A stretch of 64,000 nucleotides of DNA from Setaria digitata (lineage: Eukaryota > Nematoda > Chromadorea > Rhabditida > Setariidae), in contig RCAB01000124.1 of assembly GCA_003640385.1 (NCBI GenBank), positions 83,458 to 147,457 of the forward strand, read 5' to 3'. The translations under genes were made by a program, and so were the position numbers. How positions within the stretch are numbered: position 1 is the first letter of the stretch; each line of letters begins with the position of its first letter. The notes under the pieces were generated by a model. The model was not told the DNA's origin. It saw only the letters and a program-made list of their open reading frames with translations, and ran no database searches. Shown here piece after piece: positions 39,501 through 51,357 of this stretch.

Positions 39501-39647
39501 TACTTTCAGGAAACCATTTCACAGCAAAAACTTTTTACCAAAAAGACGTTGCCTTTCCTTTTCAGCTCCTTCTAACAGAGGTGGTGGTACAACGCTGAAT
39601 TGTTGCTGTTGCTTATTTGTCGTCTGGGAATTGTTATTGTCCGCCAT
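36543..39647 (-). CDS. ssuh2: SSUH2 homologue (DnaJ-type cysteine-rich repeats)
   Basis: Nine exons: 39647-39539, 39333-39173, 38626-38462, 38309-38188, 37851-37779, 37627-37359, 37270-37171, 37008-36904 and 36680-36543; 413 residues. The N terminus is Gln/Asn-rich. An SSUH2-specific region follows (LPEVTEDAVRAAL..., LHYAMESFTEMR), then two CxxC-rich blocks resembling DnaJ zinc-finger repeats: C160/C163, C171/C174, C182/C185 and C259/C262, C270/C273, C281/C284. A Pro/Gly-rich spacer lies between them, and the C-terminal beta-rich domain ends with a WIYGVEHYCYVPNYP block that matches the vertebrate C terminus. Human SSUH2 is linked to tooth development; its biochemical role is poorly known. 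One donor (CAG/GTCCTA at 38461) is weak, but the phase and the family alignment support it. Confidence 0.87.
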
Positions 39648-42600
39648 TCAGTTTACTTCTGGAAAGCAATTCACGAACTTCACGTTTTTTACCGATTCCA
39701 ATACTTCGGAAACTGACTGTGCCTCATCCATGATGCTTTCCACACCCTTCAACGCAACCAATTTCTTCTTTTTCCTTTCTTCCTTGAACACAGATGACAG
39801 AATAAATCGTCAATGCCTTTTTTTTTTTTCTTTTTTAGTTTAAAATTTGAAGTAAACAAAAGATAACATGCGATGACATCACTGTTAGACAGTTGTGGAA
39901 TATTTTTTTCAAAAATCATTGTCTTCACTGAAACTTATCCACAAACAGGTGATAATACAGGTAAAACTAAGGAATATAATATTTTGAAATATGAAAATGT
40001 CCGTTACTCCAGCAGTTGTGCAATTTGAAGAGTAAAAAAAAACTGATTGAAAAATATAACTACTAAGCATAAAATAAAATGAAAAGACTGGCAGAGGACC
40101 AAAAAAAAATTTTTTTAACTGATAAAGAATGACGGGAGATGTGTAGGGTGTACAGATAAATGGGAATCAAAACTAGCACTCAAGATGGAAATGAAAACGA
40201 TTTTTCACAGTGATATTTTATCACAAACGGATTAACACACTCATTAATCAAGTTTCACAGCGCAACTTAGTGAAATCTTTCGTAAATTGCAACAGATGCC
40301 TCTTTCAACAAAAGAAAATTGAAAACTTTTACAAATGCAACAAACAACAAACGCAAATATCGAAGTAATATTAGACAACAGCAGGTTAGTTGGACGAAAC
40401 TGTGGATTATTTTTTAACTAATAATCGTAATCCTGAGGCTTGAAATCCGTTAAAAAATTAAAATTACAAGGAAAATGTTATTGGTAGTCCAAAATCATCT
40501 AATATACCAGTAAATCTCAGCTATCAGCAACTATAATATTCAAATTTTTTGATATTTCAGTTAAAATGAATATTTAAAAGTATAGAAGAAATAATGTTAG
40601 GAAGAAGAGTTTTTGATTATTTTAAATAACTCAAAAAAACAGGCTGGAAGTAGGATGATGAAAAAAACTTAGTTTGATGAAGGACTTCACACGAAGAAGT
40701 ACAGAAATGTAATATCACTCCTCCAAACGGTCACACAAAAAAAAACTTATTGATATGTTTTCAAAAAGGGTTTAGAAGCACTGGTGAAAAAAATTAGAGG
40801 AAGGTTAAAAGCTCGTTGGTCATACTGTTAAAAATAAATGAAAAAACTAATGATAATAATGGATCAACATTGCTTGGTCTTTTTCAATTCTTGTAGTGTC
40901 ATTTATCATTATAATTTGTGTTTAATGAGATTAGACAATTCGTATCACAAATAATATTTGCCCAAGTTTCGTATATAATAAATCAATTAATTCAAAATGG
41001 TCAATATTGTTTGCTCTAATATAGTTATAAATTAGACATTTATCAACGAAACGAATTATTTATATACTTTGAACTAAATCACTGACATACGATTAAATGA
41101 ATAATAAAAAATTATATAATGTATTTCGGTGTTTTTAATGACACAGAATATAAATGTGTTTGGGGGAAATGGGAGGAAGAAAAGAGAAAAAGAATTGTAC
41201 TTCCAAATAAAACCACAACATAACAAAATCATTAAGTACCACTGAATATTGCATCAGTTCAAAAATAAAATGAAATTCTCCAGTGTAAAGAATAGGACAA
41301 TAGAGCGTTAAATGGAATGAAATTTTTGTCCCGATTGAATTATAAACAAAGAGTGAAATAATTCATTCTTTCACTATTTCGACTAATCTCACTTGTTGTC
41401 AGATGTTAGTTTTAAATGCCTCTAAATGCTTAATTGCAGAAACATTGACTTACTTACTTGTTTCTTGGCATTTCTTACTGGAACAAATCTAATTAAAAAA
41501 ATGAGATTTTGTCTGAATGTTTTAATTTCATTAATTTCGAAAAAAAGAATACATTTTCGATCTAAAATTAAGTAAACTGACAGTGTACAATAAATGGATG
41601 ATAGAGAGAGGTAAAACTTAACCAATTCTCCAATTTTTTCCGTCAGTCTCGGGGGAAACTGTTTGAGAGGACAATGAGAGTGGAATATTTTGAACCGAAT
41701 TCCCCAGCCTCTAACTATTCACTAGGATCAATATAGGCGACTGCACCGTGAAGCATAACGCAGTTCTAAGGCCAAGAAATGAGGACATCGGTATCAGACT
41801 TCAACATGGCTAATATCCTCTCCTCTCCTTTTCTCTCTCTCTCTCCCTCTCTCTTCCCCCCTCCACTCAGTTAAACTAAACAGATCGGTGGCCCATTACC
41901 TCTGCACGAAGCAATGTTGTCATTACCTTAGTGAAGCAACATACTTAGAGTTATTGAAATAAAGTCAAATCTTGCTAGAAATTAGAAATTTTCTCGGAAG
42001 CTGCTTTTTTCCATCTTTTTTTTCTTTTAATTTAAGCAATGATTACTGCATTTTCTCAAATTACCAAACTTTGAGAGAAAATTCGACTGAAGTTAATGTC
42101 ATTCGAACTAAAGTCCTACGGTCAAGCATAAATTAAGAGCCAATTAGTAATGATTAATCCCACGAAGTGCTTTTTTTTGATAGTGAGATCTCTTCTGTTG
42201 CCTTCTGGGAAAAGCTCATTATGTTAATAACTCAACTAATCTATTTACTCTTCATAGTTGGTTTTTAATTCAATTATTTTGCGATCTGAATTAGCCTAAT
42301 TAAGACAAAATTTCTTCTAAAAATCAATTATCTAAAAAGAAATAATTTATGGACGAAGAGTATGTGTTGTGATGTATGTGTTTTTTATAATTCAGTCTAA
42401 ATAAATATGCAGTGAAATGCTAATTTACATTGTATTCATTTGAAAATATCTTTTAAATCTTAAGATTCGCACATGAAGACAGACAGCATAAGCATACGTA
42501 AGGTTCTTTTATTGTAATGGACGCTTTCGTGCAAAGAAATTTAAAAAGAAAAAGTCTCTAAAAAATGAATTTTACAGTAATACTTAGCTGGATATTCTGA

Positions 42601-44466
42601 AAATTCTTACAAACAAAAAGAAAAAACAATGAAGAAAGGAGAGTGAACAATTAATAACTAATCATAATCCTTGCTATTATGTTGCAGTTGAGTGAAATTC
42701 GATAAAAAAGAAGCATCACAATGAAAATCTCCTATCATTTTTTCAGCTACAGCCTTTTCTCGATATGAAGAAATCTTCATTCTAATCTTTTATACGTTGG
42801 CAGAGAAAATAAAAAACAGCTAATTCATAAAAAAAATCAAAAGAAAGAAAAAAGGAAAAAAAAAATTGGAGGTAATGGCGAAATCTCGAGAGAATATTTC
42901 GAAACAGAAAAATGAAAAATGAATTAGTTACGAGCGAGAATACGACAATACTAATCTCTCAGTGACTCTAAGTTTTTTTTTGGCAATTAAACTTTGGGAC
43001 ACGCAATTCTCTCCCGAAATTTCAAAAAAAAATCTAGGACTGAATGTGTGTAAAAATATTGGACATGTTCTGAAAATGATAAAATAGACAACGTAATATG
43101 GATGAAGTTTCATATTTCTGATTTCGGGCATTCTGAATGTTTGCACATTTAATTTTCATTTTAATGAAATAAGTCTACTACACATAAGAAATGTGAATTG
43201 CTTGAATGATACTTCTCAGGAAGTATGCAAGGTTAGCTGGCTGAATTTCGAACTGATAAAGTTATATTAGCTTTAAATTGCTGAGCAGATCAAGAAACTG
43301 AAATCTAAGCCATATCCCATAAAACTGTTTTTAATATACCAAAGTTTGCAGTAGTGTTCATCTTTGGAAAGATATCGAAAACATGAACCAAATGACACTT
43401 TTATGGTCGAACTTATGCTTGAGTTTTGTTTTTTTCATTTTCTTTTAAATCTCAGGTCACTTTCTTTTTGGATAAGGCAAAGAAAATATGTCAATTCTAT
43501 TGGAGCAAAATGATTAAAACATGTAAGTAATAGTGGATTCCATCGGATGTGTCAGTCAATATTAATGATCAGTCACTGGTTAGCATACACTTAGCAACAA
43601 AAATTTGCATAATTTTTCCGGAAAAGAACAATATTTATCAAGTCAATGAAGGAGAATTTCATAAGGTAAAATAAAAGTAAAAATGCAGTGACATTAACTG
43701 ATCTGATAACTGGGTACTAATTGAGAGGAAAAAAGCCACGAGTAGCTGTATCTCCCGGAAGGACACTGTTGAATCAATCGAAACCGGAAGCAGTGAAATT
43801 CGCAGAAGAGAAACGAAGGAAAATTAGTTAGTTTAACTTCATTGTGGGGTTTATAAAGGAAGATGGCTCGATGATGGTCAGTGTATATGAAATGAAATGA
43901 GATGCTCTTGAAGAGAAAAGCTGAAACTTTCTTGGTCGATAGCGTACGCCTACCTTTGCAGCTGTCCATCAGAGCATCTTCCCTTCCTCTTTCTGCTTCT
44001 TCGTCTTCGTAAACAGTAGCACCCACTAGCTAAAGATGACCATGACTTACTTTTTGCTAATGGATCGGAGCACTTCCAGCCAAGGCCAAATATTACGGAA
44101 TCTAGTTCACTTTCATTCTGACTTTAGACCCAAGCGGTTCAGAGACATTTTGACAAGAAACAAAGGATGAGATAATAATTTTCTGGGATTCATGATTTCT
44201 GGGGTGTCTGGGATGGAGAGTCGGTGATAACAGCAGGGAGGTTCAGTTGCTTATAGCCATATATTTGCAATGAATTTTTCTTATAGCAGTTATCAGTTAA
44301 ACTATCCATTCGTAGGACGGAGCAGTTCATTTTTAAAGTGTACGAACGCGTTTTAATTGATATGAAGAAGACTAATTGTCGTTTTTCTTCGTAACATTTA
44401 TTAATAAATTTCTTGCACTTATCAAATAGATTAGAAGAAGGTGCAGTTAGCTACGGTCAGTAACAG
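39648..44466. other. Gene-poor region, about 4.8 kb
   Basis: No multi-exon gene could be assembled. A CT-rich polypyrimidine tract lies at about 41815-41870. One isolated exon-like segment on the minus strand (44029-43954) has matching acceptor and donor but no partners. The left end probably carries the SSUH2-like promoter and the right end the 3' UTR of RP2. Confidence 0.5.
41815..41870. repeat. CT-rich polypyrimidine tract
   Basis: About 55 bases made almost wholly of C and T, including an uninterrupted (CT)n core and a C-run, in otherwise AT-rich intergenic DNA. Confidence 0.75.
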
Positions 44467-47400
44467 TTAACAGGTGTCATTTTGCATCTGCGCAAACCGA
44501 TAAAGATTTGCCCGATGCTGCTCGAAGTCGCGGTCGTCTACAATTTCCATCTTATCGCTTATCGTTCTGATGCATTCCTCGATTTGTTCTCGATTCCATG
44601 CAATTTCAAGTGTTATCAGTCTACCTGTATTATTTAACAATTTAAATTCTGGATCTCAGTAGAAATGTAGATGTTGATCTAAACAAAGGTAAAAGACTTT
44701 AGAAGTGTGATGTAGTTTAGCAGAAGAAGACTTTGCGGTCTTCGAAAGCTTCAAACACTCTGCCTCTGCTGAATCTGTACAAACTTATTAAATTCATTAC
44801 TAGCTAATTTTATTGCTTAACAGATTGTTTATTCGTCGCCTTTTCTGCTTTGCGAATATCTGTGGATTAAGTTAGAGACTATGCGATATATGATAAGGAC
44901 TTACTGACCTGATAATTTGGCATACTTCTTGGATATGAAGATAGGCTCCCATTTCCGGATAATCATATCTCTAGTGGTGATAAGCTCTGCACCTCGCGCA
45001 GATATTTCTCTCAAAAACTTCAGTATTCGACCATAAAATGAAAACAGTGTTTCGTTATCTCCTTCCAAGCATAAAATGAGCATTTTCTGTAATAGACATA
45101 CCTCTCAGTCTGAAAAACTAACCGCGAAATATCAATTAATTGGAATTTCGGTAATCTCAAAACCTTAGAACTTCATATTTTTTATGCACCATTATCACCA
45201 TTTTCTCCTGAATATTTCACTATTGTTTCTTAAAAAGGCTATCTACCTTGCCAGTAACATTGTTTGCAACAGTACACCACGGAAGAATTGATAGTTCGGG
45301 GATGAATTTAACTTTTTCTATGTTTTTAACCATATCCATATTCTTGATGCTATCATATTTCTGCAACAAATAAAAAAAGGAAAATCTTTCACTGGTTTAT
45401 TCTTAAAATATTGTTTGTTAGATGATATGAAGTTACGGATTCATTTTGGAATATTAATGGAAGTAAGTGTTATACTTTAAGTAACAAATGTTTTGTGCTT
45501 CATTAAGTTTGGGGAAATTCATCAGAATCTTTTCCTGAAATTTTTGTTATCTGATGACACAAATGAATTAGTTGACGGTGAATTCGCATTTTTATTTCGT
45601 TTATGTAAGAGCTTGTAGAAGGCAGAATAGGGCAAAGGATGACACATGTGCATGGAATTTTTTTCTTTCTTGGCGATTTTCTTCAAAAAAAAAGAAGAAA
45701 TCAATTTGATTATATAATTCAAGAACTTGCTGTATAACAAATTTCAAAATTGGGCACATCTTCAGGTGTAAAATCATGTACATTATTCCAGTTGTTAGTG
45801 AACGGGCTCAATGATGCTTTCATCATGTGCTCTGAAAGCATAGGTTACATGGTATCTTTATGACTCAAACTGATTCCACTTTTGATTGCCTCCCAGAGCC
45901 ATGATTTTCTCACTTTAGCAAGTTCGAAAAAGTCACTGTTACATTACATTATAAAAAGTTCGAAAGTAGGAAAAATCAAGAACAAACCTTCAAGCTTGTC
46001 ATATGAAAGAGCTAGTGAATGAAATCGCATTAATTTGCTGGATTCAATGATCGGCTTCGTTGTGCAAAACAGGAATACGTCCATGTTAGTGCAGTCTCGA
46101 CTTCGGAACTGTTGACAGATCGTAAAGAGCGTAATATTCTTGCAATCCCGGATGAACACACTGAATCCTTGCATTTGAAAATACTGTGAAGTATTACAGA
46201 AGCCTAGATTTTCACCCTTCATTGAAGAGATACGGTCTATACGACGTAATTGGTAAGTCTTCATTTAAACTGATAACAAATGGCATATTCCCAACATCTG
46301 CTTAGTAGAGTATACATTCGTCAACAGAAAGGAGTTAGTCAGGCAATCAGAAACTTGCTGTGCTCTTGAAGATATGGAGGATGTAAAGCAGAGAGTTGTC
46401 TCAAGGAGGATTATTAAGTACGAAAAGAATTTGAATTCAAAAACGACGAAGACTTCACCTTCCTTCACAAGGGCCAATCACAATGAGGCAGTCTTCGCAA
46501 TCATCAATATTTACTGTTGCCAAGTGATCAAGCAGCAGTATACAACATTTCTGTAATATTTATCTATTGGTTCTGTACAATTTTCTCCCTGTTCTAAAGT
46601 TATTTTCATTTTTAAACCTTTTCGGTGCTGTTATTCCCAATTAAATAAGTTTTAACTTAACATGTAAAAGCTAACTTTGCATTTCTCGACGACAAATTGC
46701 TGTCCGGTGATATGGCCATCTGACTTAATAGCAATTTCACCATAAAGATTGACGAAGCGATATTCCGCCAGATCAGGTTTTTCTTTATCCCTAAATTTTT
46801 TACGTTGATAGATTAATGCTCATGTCTTACATTTCAAGAATATATATATTTTCAACAGTACCACCCTAATGATCTGGATAGTGCTAAGCAATTAATTTAC
46901 CATTTCACTCCATAGATATATAAATATACTGCAAGAAAATATTTTAACTTATACCTAGTATCAGATAACGGTTTTGGCAAAAACGACTGAACCAGTTAAG
47001 CTAATGTCAAATCATAATAAATAAATGAAATGCTATAAATGGACAAATATTACACTATTTAGCTGAAACATTTCGCTAGATATTAATGGTGGACTTACAC
47101 TATCAGTCCTTAAACCCTTAACATATTTCAGCTTATGATTTCATCTGTGACCGAATATCATATAAAATAATGCTTTACAGTTAGTTACATTATGTTACAC
47201 TAGTCAAAAAATTTTTTAAACTTGAGGGGCGATATTATCAGTGGATTGGAATATTTATCAAAATTACTTCTTTGCACAATGCTTTTCGCATGATATTTTT
47301 AAACATGATATAAGCAAGCATAACTGTATCTTATCCTGTCGAGAATTTTAAGTCGAATTTCATTTTCTAATATCTTTGTCATCCACTTTTAGGTATTACT

Positions 47401-48352
47401 GTGCAATAAATAATTTCTTGAGATTGGAGAAGCTTTAGAGTGATAGGCACAACGGCTAGGATTTCATTTAACCGTGATGAAATATTACCAAGTATTAGTA
47501 CTTAGAATCTCAGTAATTTCATGAACGAGTAACTGAAACGGATAATTATTCTAAATAGTGAAGCGTTAAGATATGCTGGTTATTTCACTTTTGGATGCCG
47601 TAGGAGTTTACTTCCGAATCACGACTATATCATTAACCAGATTAAATTTGGAACTATGCATATTACTTCAAAAATAACAGTTATATAATTTAAACTAGAA
47701 ATAAATGAATAAATAATAGTAAGATTGAATACCAGGAATACTTCCCACAATTATCATGCTTCATATGATAACGTTCTTCACGTCTTGAAGAACTGATAAT
47801 CGGACAGCACAGGCGCAACATCTGAGAATCATAGTAATTGGCAGATTAGCAAATTCGAGGTAAGCTGCTTCCCATTAAACTCTGGGAAATGATAGAGAAA
47901 TGTGCAATACTGATATGCGTAATGTTAGCAAGATGACATCAACCACGTTACCTGCCGTAGTGATCAGAGGAGTGCCTGAGGTACGAAGAATTGGAGGACG
48001 CTACTAGCTCGTTACCATGGAAATTATACTACATCTGTTGACCATTCCACACTTACTTCTTATTTGATCATACAAACAAACCTGTTGTTGAATGTAAGTG
48101 AAATACATTCATTATCAACATGAATATTTTTCACACAGATAAGTGGAATCATTTGTTTCGCCTAGTAGAAAATGATGGAAATAAAAAAAAATAATATGCA
48201 CTCGGAGTAAAGTATTGATACTTTTCAATTAGATCTAACACACTTTGGGAGTTAACAAACAGCCAGAACCTACCACTGCACAATAATGTAGATTTGCAGC
48301 TATTTATAAAACTCCACAAGTGTAGAGATTGTCTAACTGCACATTTCCCCAT
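44467..48352 (-). CDS. rpi-2: RP2 / XRP2 homologue, ARL3 GTPase-activating protein
   Basis: Nine-exon model, 335 residues (human 350): 48352-48338 (tentative), 47821-47733, 46790-46676, 46550-46459, 46160-45988, 45831-45758, 45360-45247, 45086-44909 and 44624-44467. The TBCC-type beta-helix domain is unmistakable: YSWDKEKPD, HITGQQFVVEKC, ATVNIDDCEDC, SVFIRDCKN, CQQFRSRDC, PIIESS and NNWNNVHDFTPED. The arginine finger (human R118) is R123 and the second key residue (human E138) is E143, so ARL3 GAP activity should be retained. A C-terminal NDK-like domain follows (LILCLEGD..., GGRLITLEIAW). RP2 controls release of lipidated cargo into cilia. The start is uncertain: a 15-bp exon gives MGKCA joined to MLRLCC, which would allow dual acylation as in human MGC; trans-splicing directly to the ATG at 47821 is the alternative. 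The 3' end of exon 45831-45758 is also less sure. Confidence 0.85.
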
Positions 48353-49143
48353 TAGAACTTGCTTCTTTTTCTAGTAAAATGCACGATAAAACGGCTGAAC
48401 TGTTCATTACTTTTTTTCAAAGAACGAGAAGATTCATAAAATTTAAGCCGATGGACAAATAAAATAAATAATCTGAATGTAGCGACAGATCTCTTGTTCA
48501 CTCAGTAGATTGTGGACAGAAAGCAATTGAGATTACAGTAACATTACATTCCGCGTAATTGTGGGTCTCAAAGAAAAGATGTTATCTAGCTTGAAGATGA
48601 CCTCTTCTTCTCCATATTTATTCAAAGCGCATAAGGGTTTAAAAAGCGATGTCTTCAGAATTCAATTCAAAATCAAAATTTGGGATTTGATAAAATTCAG
48701 GGTTTGAAATTCGCCGCTGTATTCCAAAAATAAAACCAGCGCTATTATACTTCAACTTCTTTTGGGACAATTAATTTAGATCTTTCTTTAGAACATCTCT
48801 AAAAAGTTCTTAAATCTGATACGAAATGAATGATACGGAATAAATTCAACTCGTGTTCACGTTCATATAACTACTACTGGCACATTGGGATACATACTGG
48901 GAAGCATCCATTTGCATCAAAAGGAAACGAAAGGAAGAAGATGTCTGATCACAAACTTATATGAACTCAGAGGCTCATAAGCATCTGGAACTTCTACCTA
49001 TATTGGGACATATTACAAGTACATGTATTTAAACCTTATATTACAAGCATAGGACTTTTATATATGCAAGCAATTCCTGTACGTCACATTATTTTCCATT
49101 CAATTTGGTAATAATACAATGAATTATACACACTATTTTGAAG
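48353..49143. other. Spacer between PLCXD and RP2 genes
   Basis: About 0.8 kb between two minus-strand genes. No coding signal was found. It presumably holds the PLCXD 3' UTR and the RP2 promoter. Confidence 0.5.
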
Positions 49144-50327
49144 TTACTGATTAGCTAGTGAAAGAGTTACTGAAGGTATGTTAAGAGAAAAGACAATATC
49201 ACAAAAATCGAAACAATCAATAAAATCACAGATAATAATATTAAAATTAGATGGTTCATCAAAAGTAGCAATCCACGAGATAGCTTTTTTTGTACATTCT
49301 AATGCACAACTTTTTTCAAGCGTAGAAAATGGATGCATTATGATATCAAACCATTTTGCTGTCAAAACTGCTTGCGTTACAAAGAATACATTTCTGGGAC
49401 CTTTTCTGTGATCTCGTAAAGTTCGGTCAAGAAATTCAAATAATTTGTCACTTCGATCCACATTGGCGTACGGACTTACAATACAGCTAGAATCCCATAT
49501 CCAAGGCGCATTTCGTTGGATTGCTTTTTCTCCTACTGATATAGCTATTACTTGATAACCTGACTGCCACATACTAGCTAAGCTAATTTTAGTTATTTCT
49601 CCTCGTGGACATAATTTTCGACCGAACACATTTTTTACCAATTGAAAAAAATTAATGTACGCATTGCTATCGAAATTGTACAAATGATTGAAGTCAAGAA
49701 TGACAATTTCTTTAGAGTGGTTTTCTAAGAATATATTTATAAGTGAAAGAAAATGTTCGACCCGTTGACCGTAAAGAGCATGCAGCACCCGTATTCCATC
49801 TAATTTAGCAGATGATGGCACTGCTACTCTAATATCAAAGTAACGTATGCCGGCATAAAGTTGCTCAATCACTGAATATCGTTGCGTCTTCGCCCACCGT
49901 CGGATAAAGCGTCGCAATGGTCGGAATCGTCCAATTTCCCGTACAAATCGACCTTCATCACTTGCTACAGGGTATTTATCAAATAATATATACGTAAACG
50001 AATCATGCGACCCTTAAAATATACAAAACGTTCGATTTTAACAAGCAAAAAAATTTGAAGTTCCAAGATTTCATGATGGGTCTTCAAGAGTAATAATCAT
50101 TTATGAAAAGATAACTATTGCTGAACAGTTATATATCTTTATTACTATTGCTGAATCGCCGAGAATGTAAGGGAGGAAGATATTATCAACTGAAACAGTA
50201 AGCAGAAACCTGGTATAGCGATGCGAACGAGAGGTTTCTTGGTAACTTCCTGAGGCAGATTACTCATCCAATTTTCACCGCTACACCACATTTTATCGTT
50301 TTTCGGTAACTTGTCCTTCACCGACAT
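49144..50327 (-). CDS. plcxd: PI-PLC X-domain-containing protein (PLCXD family)
   Basis: Two exons, 50327-50210 and 50012-49144, give 328 residues, consistent with the short single-domain PLCXD proteins (about 305-325). The X domain starts with IPGSHDSFTY, whose H42 is the first catalytic histidine; the second is H117 in VLHALYG. The core GIRYFDIRV strand and the EIVILDFNH block are present. No Y domain, PH, EF-hand or C2 domain is attached, and there is no signal peptide. Family members hydrolyse phosphoinositides in the cytosol or remain uncharacterised. The second exon is unusually long for this window (869 bp). It lies upstream of RP2 on the same strand. Confidence 0.92.
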
Positions 50328-51357
50328 ATTTTACTGGATAATTTTTAACTGTTTCACAGTACACAAAAGTTGCTACAGTTCTTCCTGTAAAAAAAACCAC
50401 ATTGCTTCAAGAACAGTTGGTATCCATTAACTTATGTCACTTGTTAACTGAACAACATTGAGATCATCTGCTTATACAGTGACAGACACCATTCATATCA
50501 AGGCAATTTCGAAAGAGTTTTATTTTATCCGTTGATTAGGTCACTGTTATTGTCTACTTCCCCAAGCTAACCGTTTAATATCTAACCGCTCATGATTATT
50601 TTGTTCGTTATGATTATCACATGCGCCCAATCACCTAGCTGTTCCCACGCAAATTTCCCACTACACAACGTAACCATCTGTTGAAGTATCGTTTATATGT
50701 ACCCTACTTCTCAGTAATGGCGACTGTTCGACGCTTTTAAAATTATCCCTTCAGCAACTCCCACCCCACATGATTTAATCTAGGTAACTACGTATGACTA
50801 TCCCACACACTATACCGAAAGAGCTTGTAGCACACTATTTTAAGCTGAATTCTTTGGGTCTTTTTTGGTACCGGGTGGCCTGCGGCATTTAGATAATTGC
50901 TCTTGTGGGTTGTGTTGTTATAGTGATAAGTAGATGAAAAGATGAGCTTAACAGTGAGCATCGTATCTCTTTATTTCACATACAAGCGTAGAAACTCTGC
51001 GTGGAATTTTCCTGGAGAGTTCATGGGATGTGCGAAAGTTTAATGAATGGTTTCTCTTTCATATATATTATTCCTGTACAAAGGAAGACAAAAGCTTGCT
51101 CGTTTCTAATTCAGTGGTTAATTCGTCTAATGCACGGTCTTTTTTTTTGTAGCAAAGTGGAGACAAAATTCGTATGGGTGATGTGGCATGAGGAAGTGTC
51201 ACAGTTTGGTAGTGCTCATTAAGGTTCCTATCTGATACAGTTCATTTACGAATGTGTAGAAGCATCATTACTTGTATTATCATTACTACCAATGTGTAGA
51301 AATATATATCAGTACCAGATTCAGGCTCACCAGTTTATTAGTGCTTACGTTGACAAA
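50328..51357. other. Divergent intergenic region (PLCXD / PUS7)
   Basis: About 1 kb between the start codons of a minus-strand and a plus-strand gene; presumably contains both promoters. Short frames near 51001-51222 have no recognisable domain. No named element seen. Confidence 0.45.

Noticed and set aside
44905..46264. Initial reading of the RP2 exons as a myotubularin-like pseudophosphatase
   Set aside because: The CQQFR, PIIESS, NIHDFTP-type blocks and the C-terminal NDK-like domain fit RP2/TBCC precisely and not myotubularin.
47840..47880. ATG giving an MGSSLP start just upstream of RP2 exon 2, attractive for myristoylation
   Set aside because: The frame hits a stop after nine codons and no GT donor lies between the ATG and the exon 2 acceptor.
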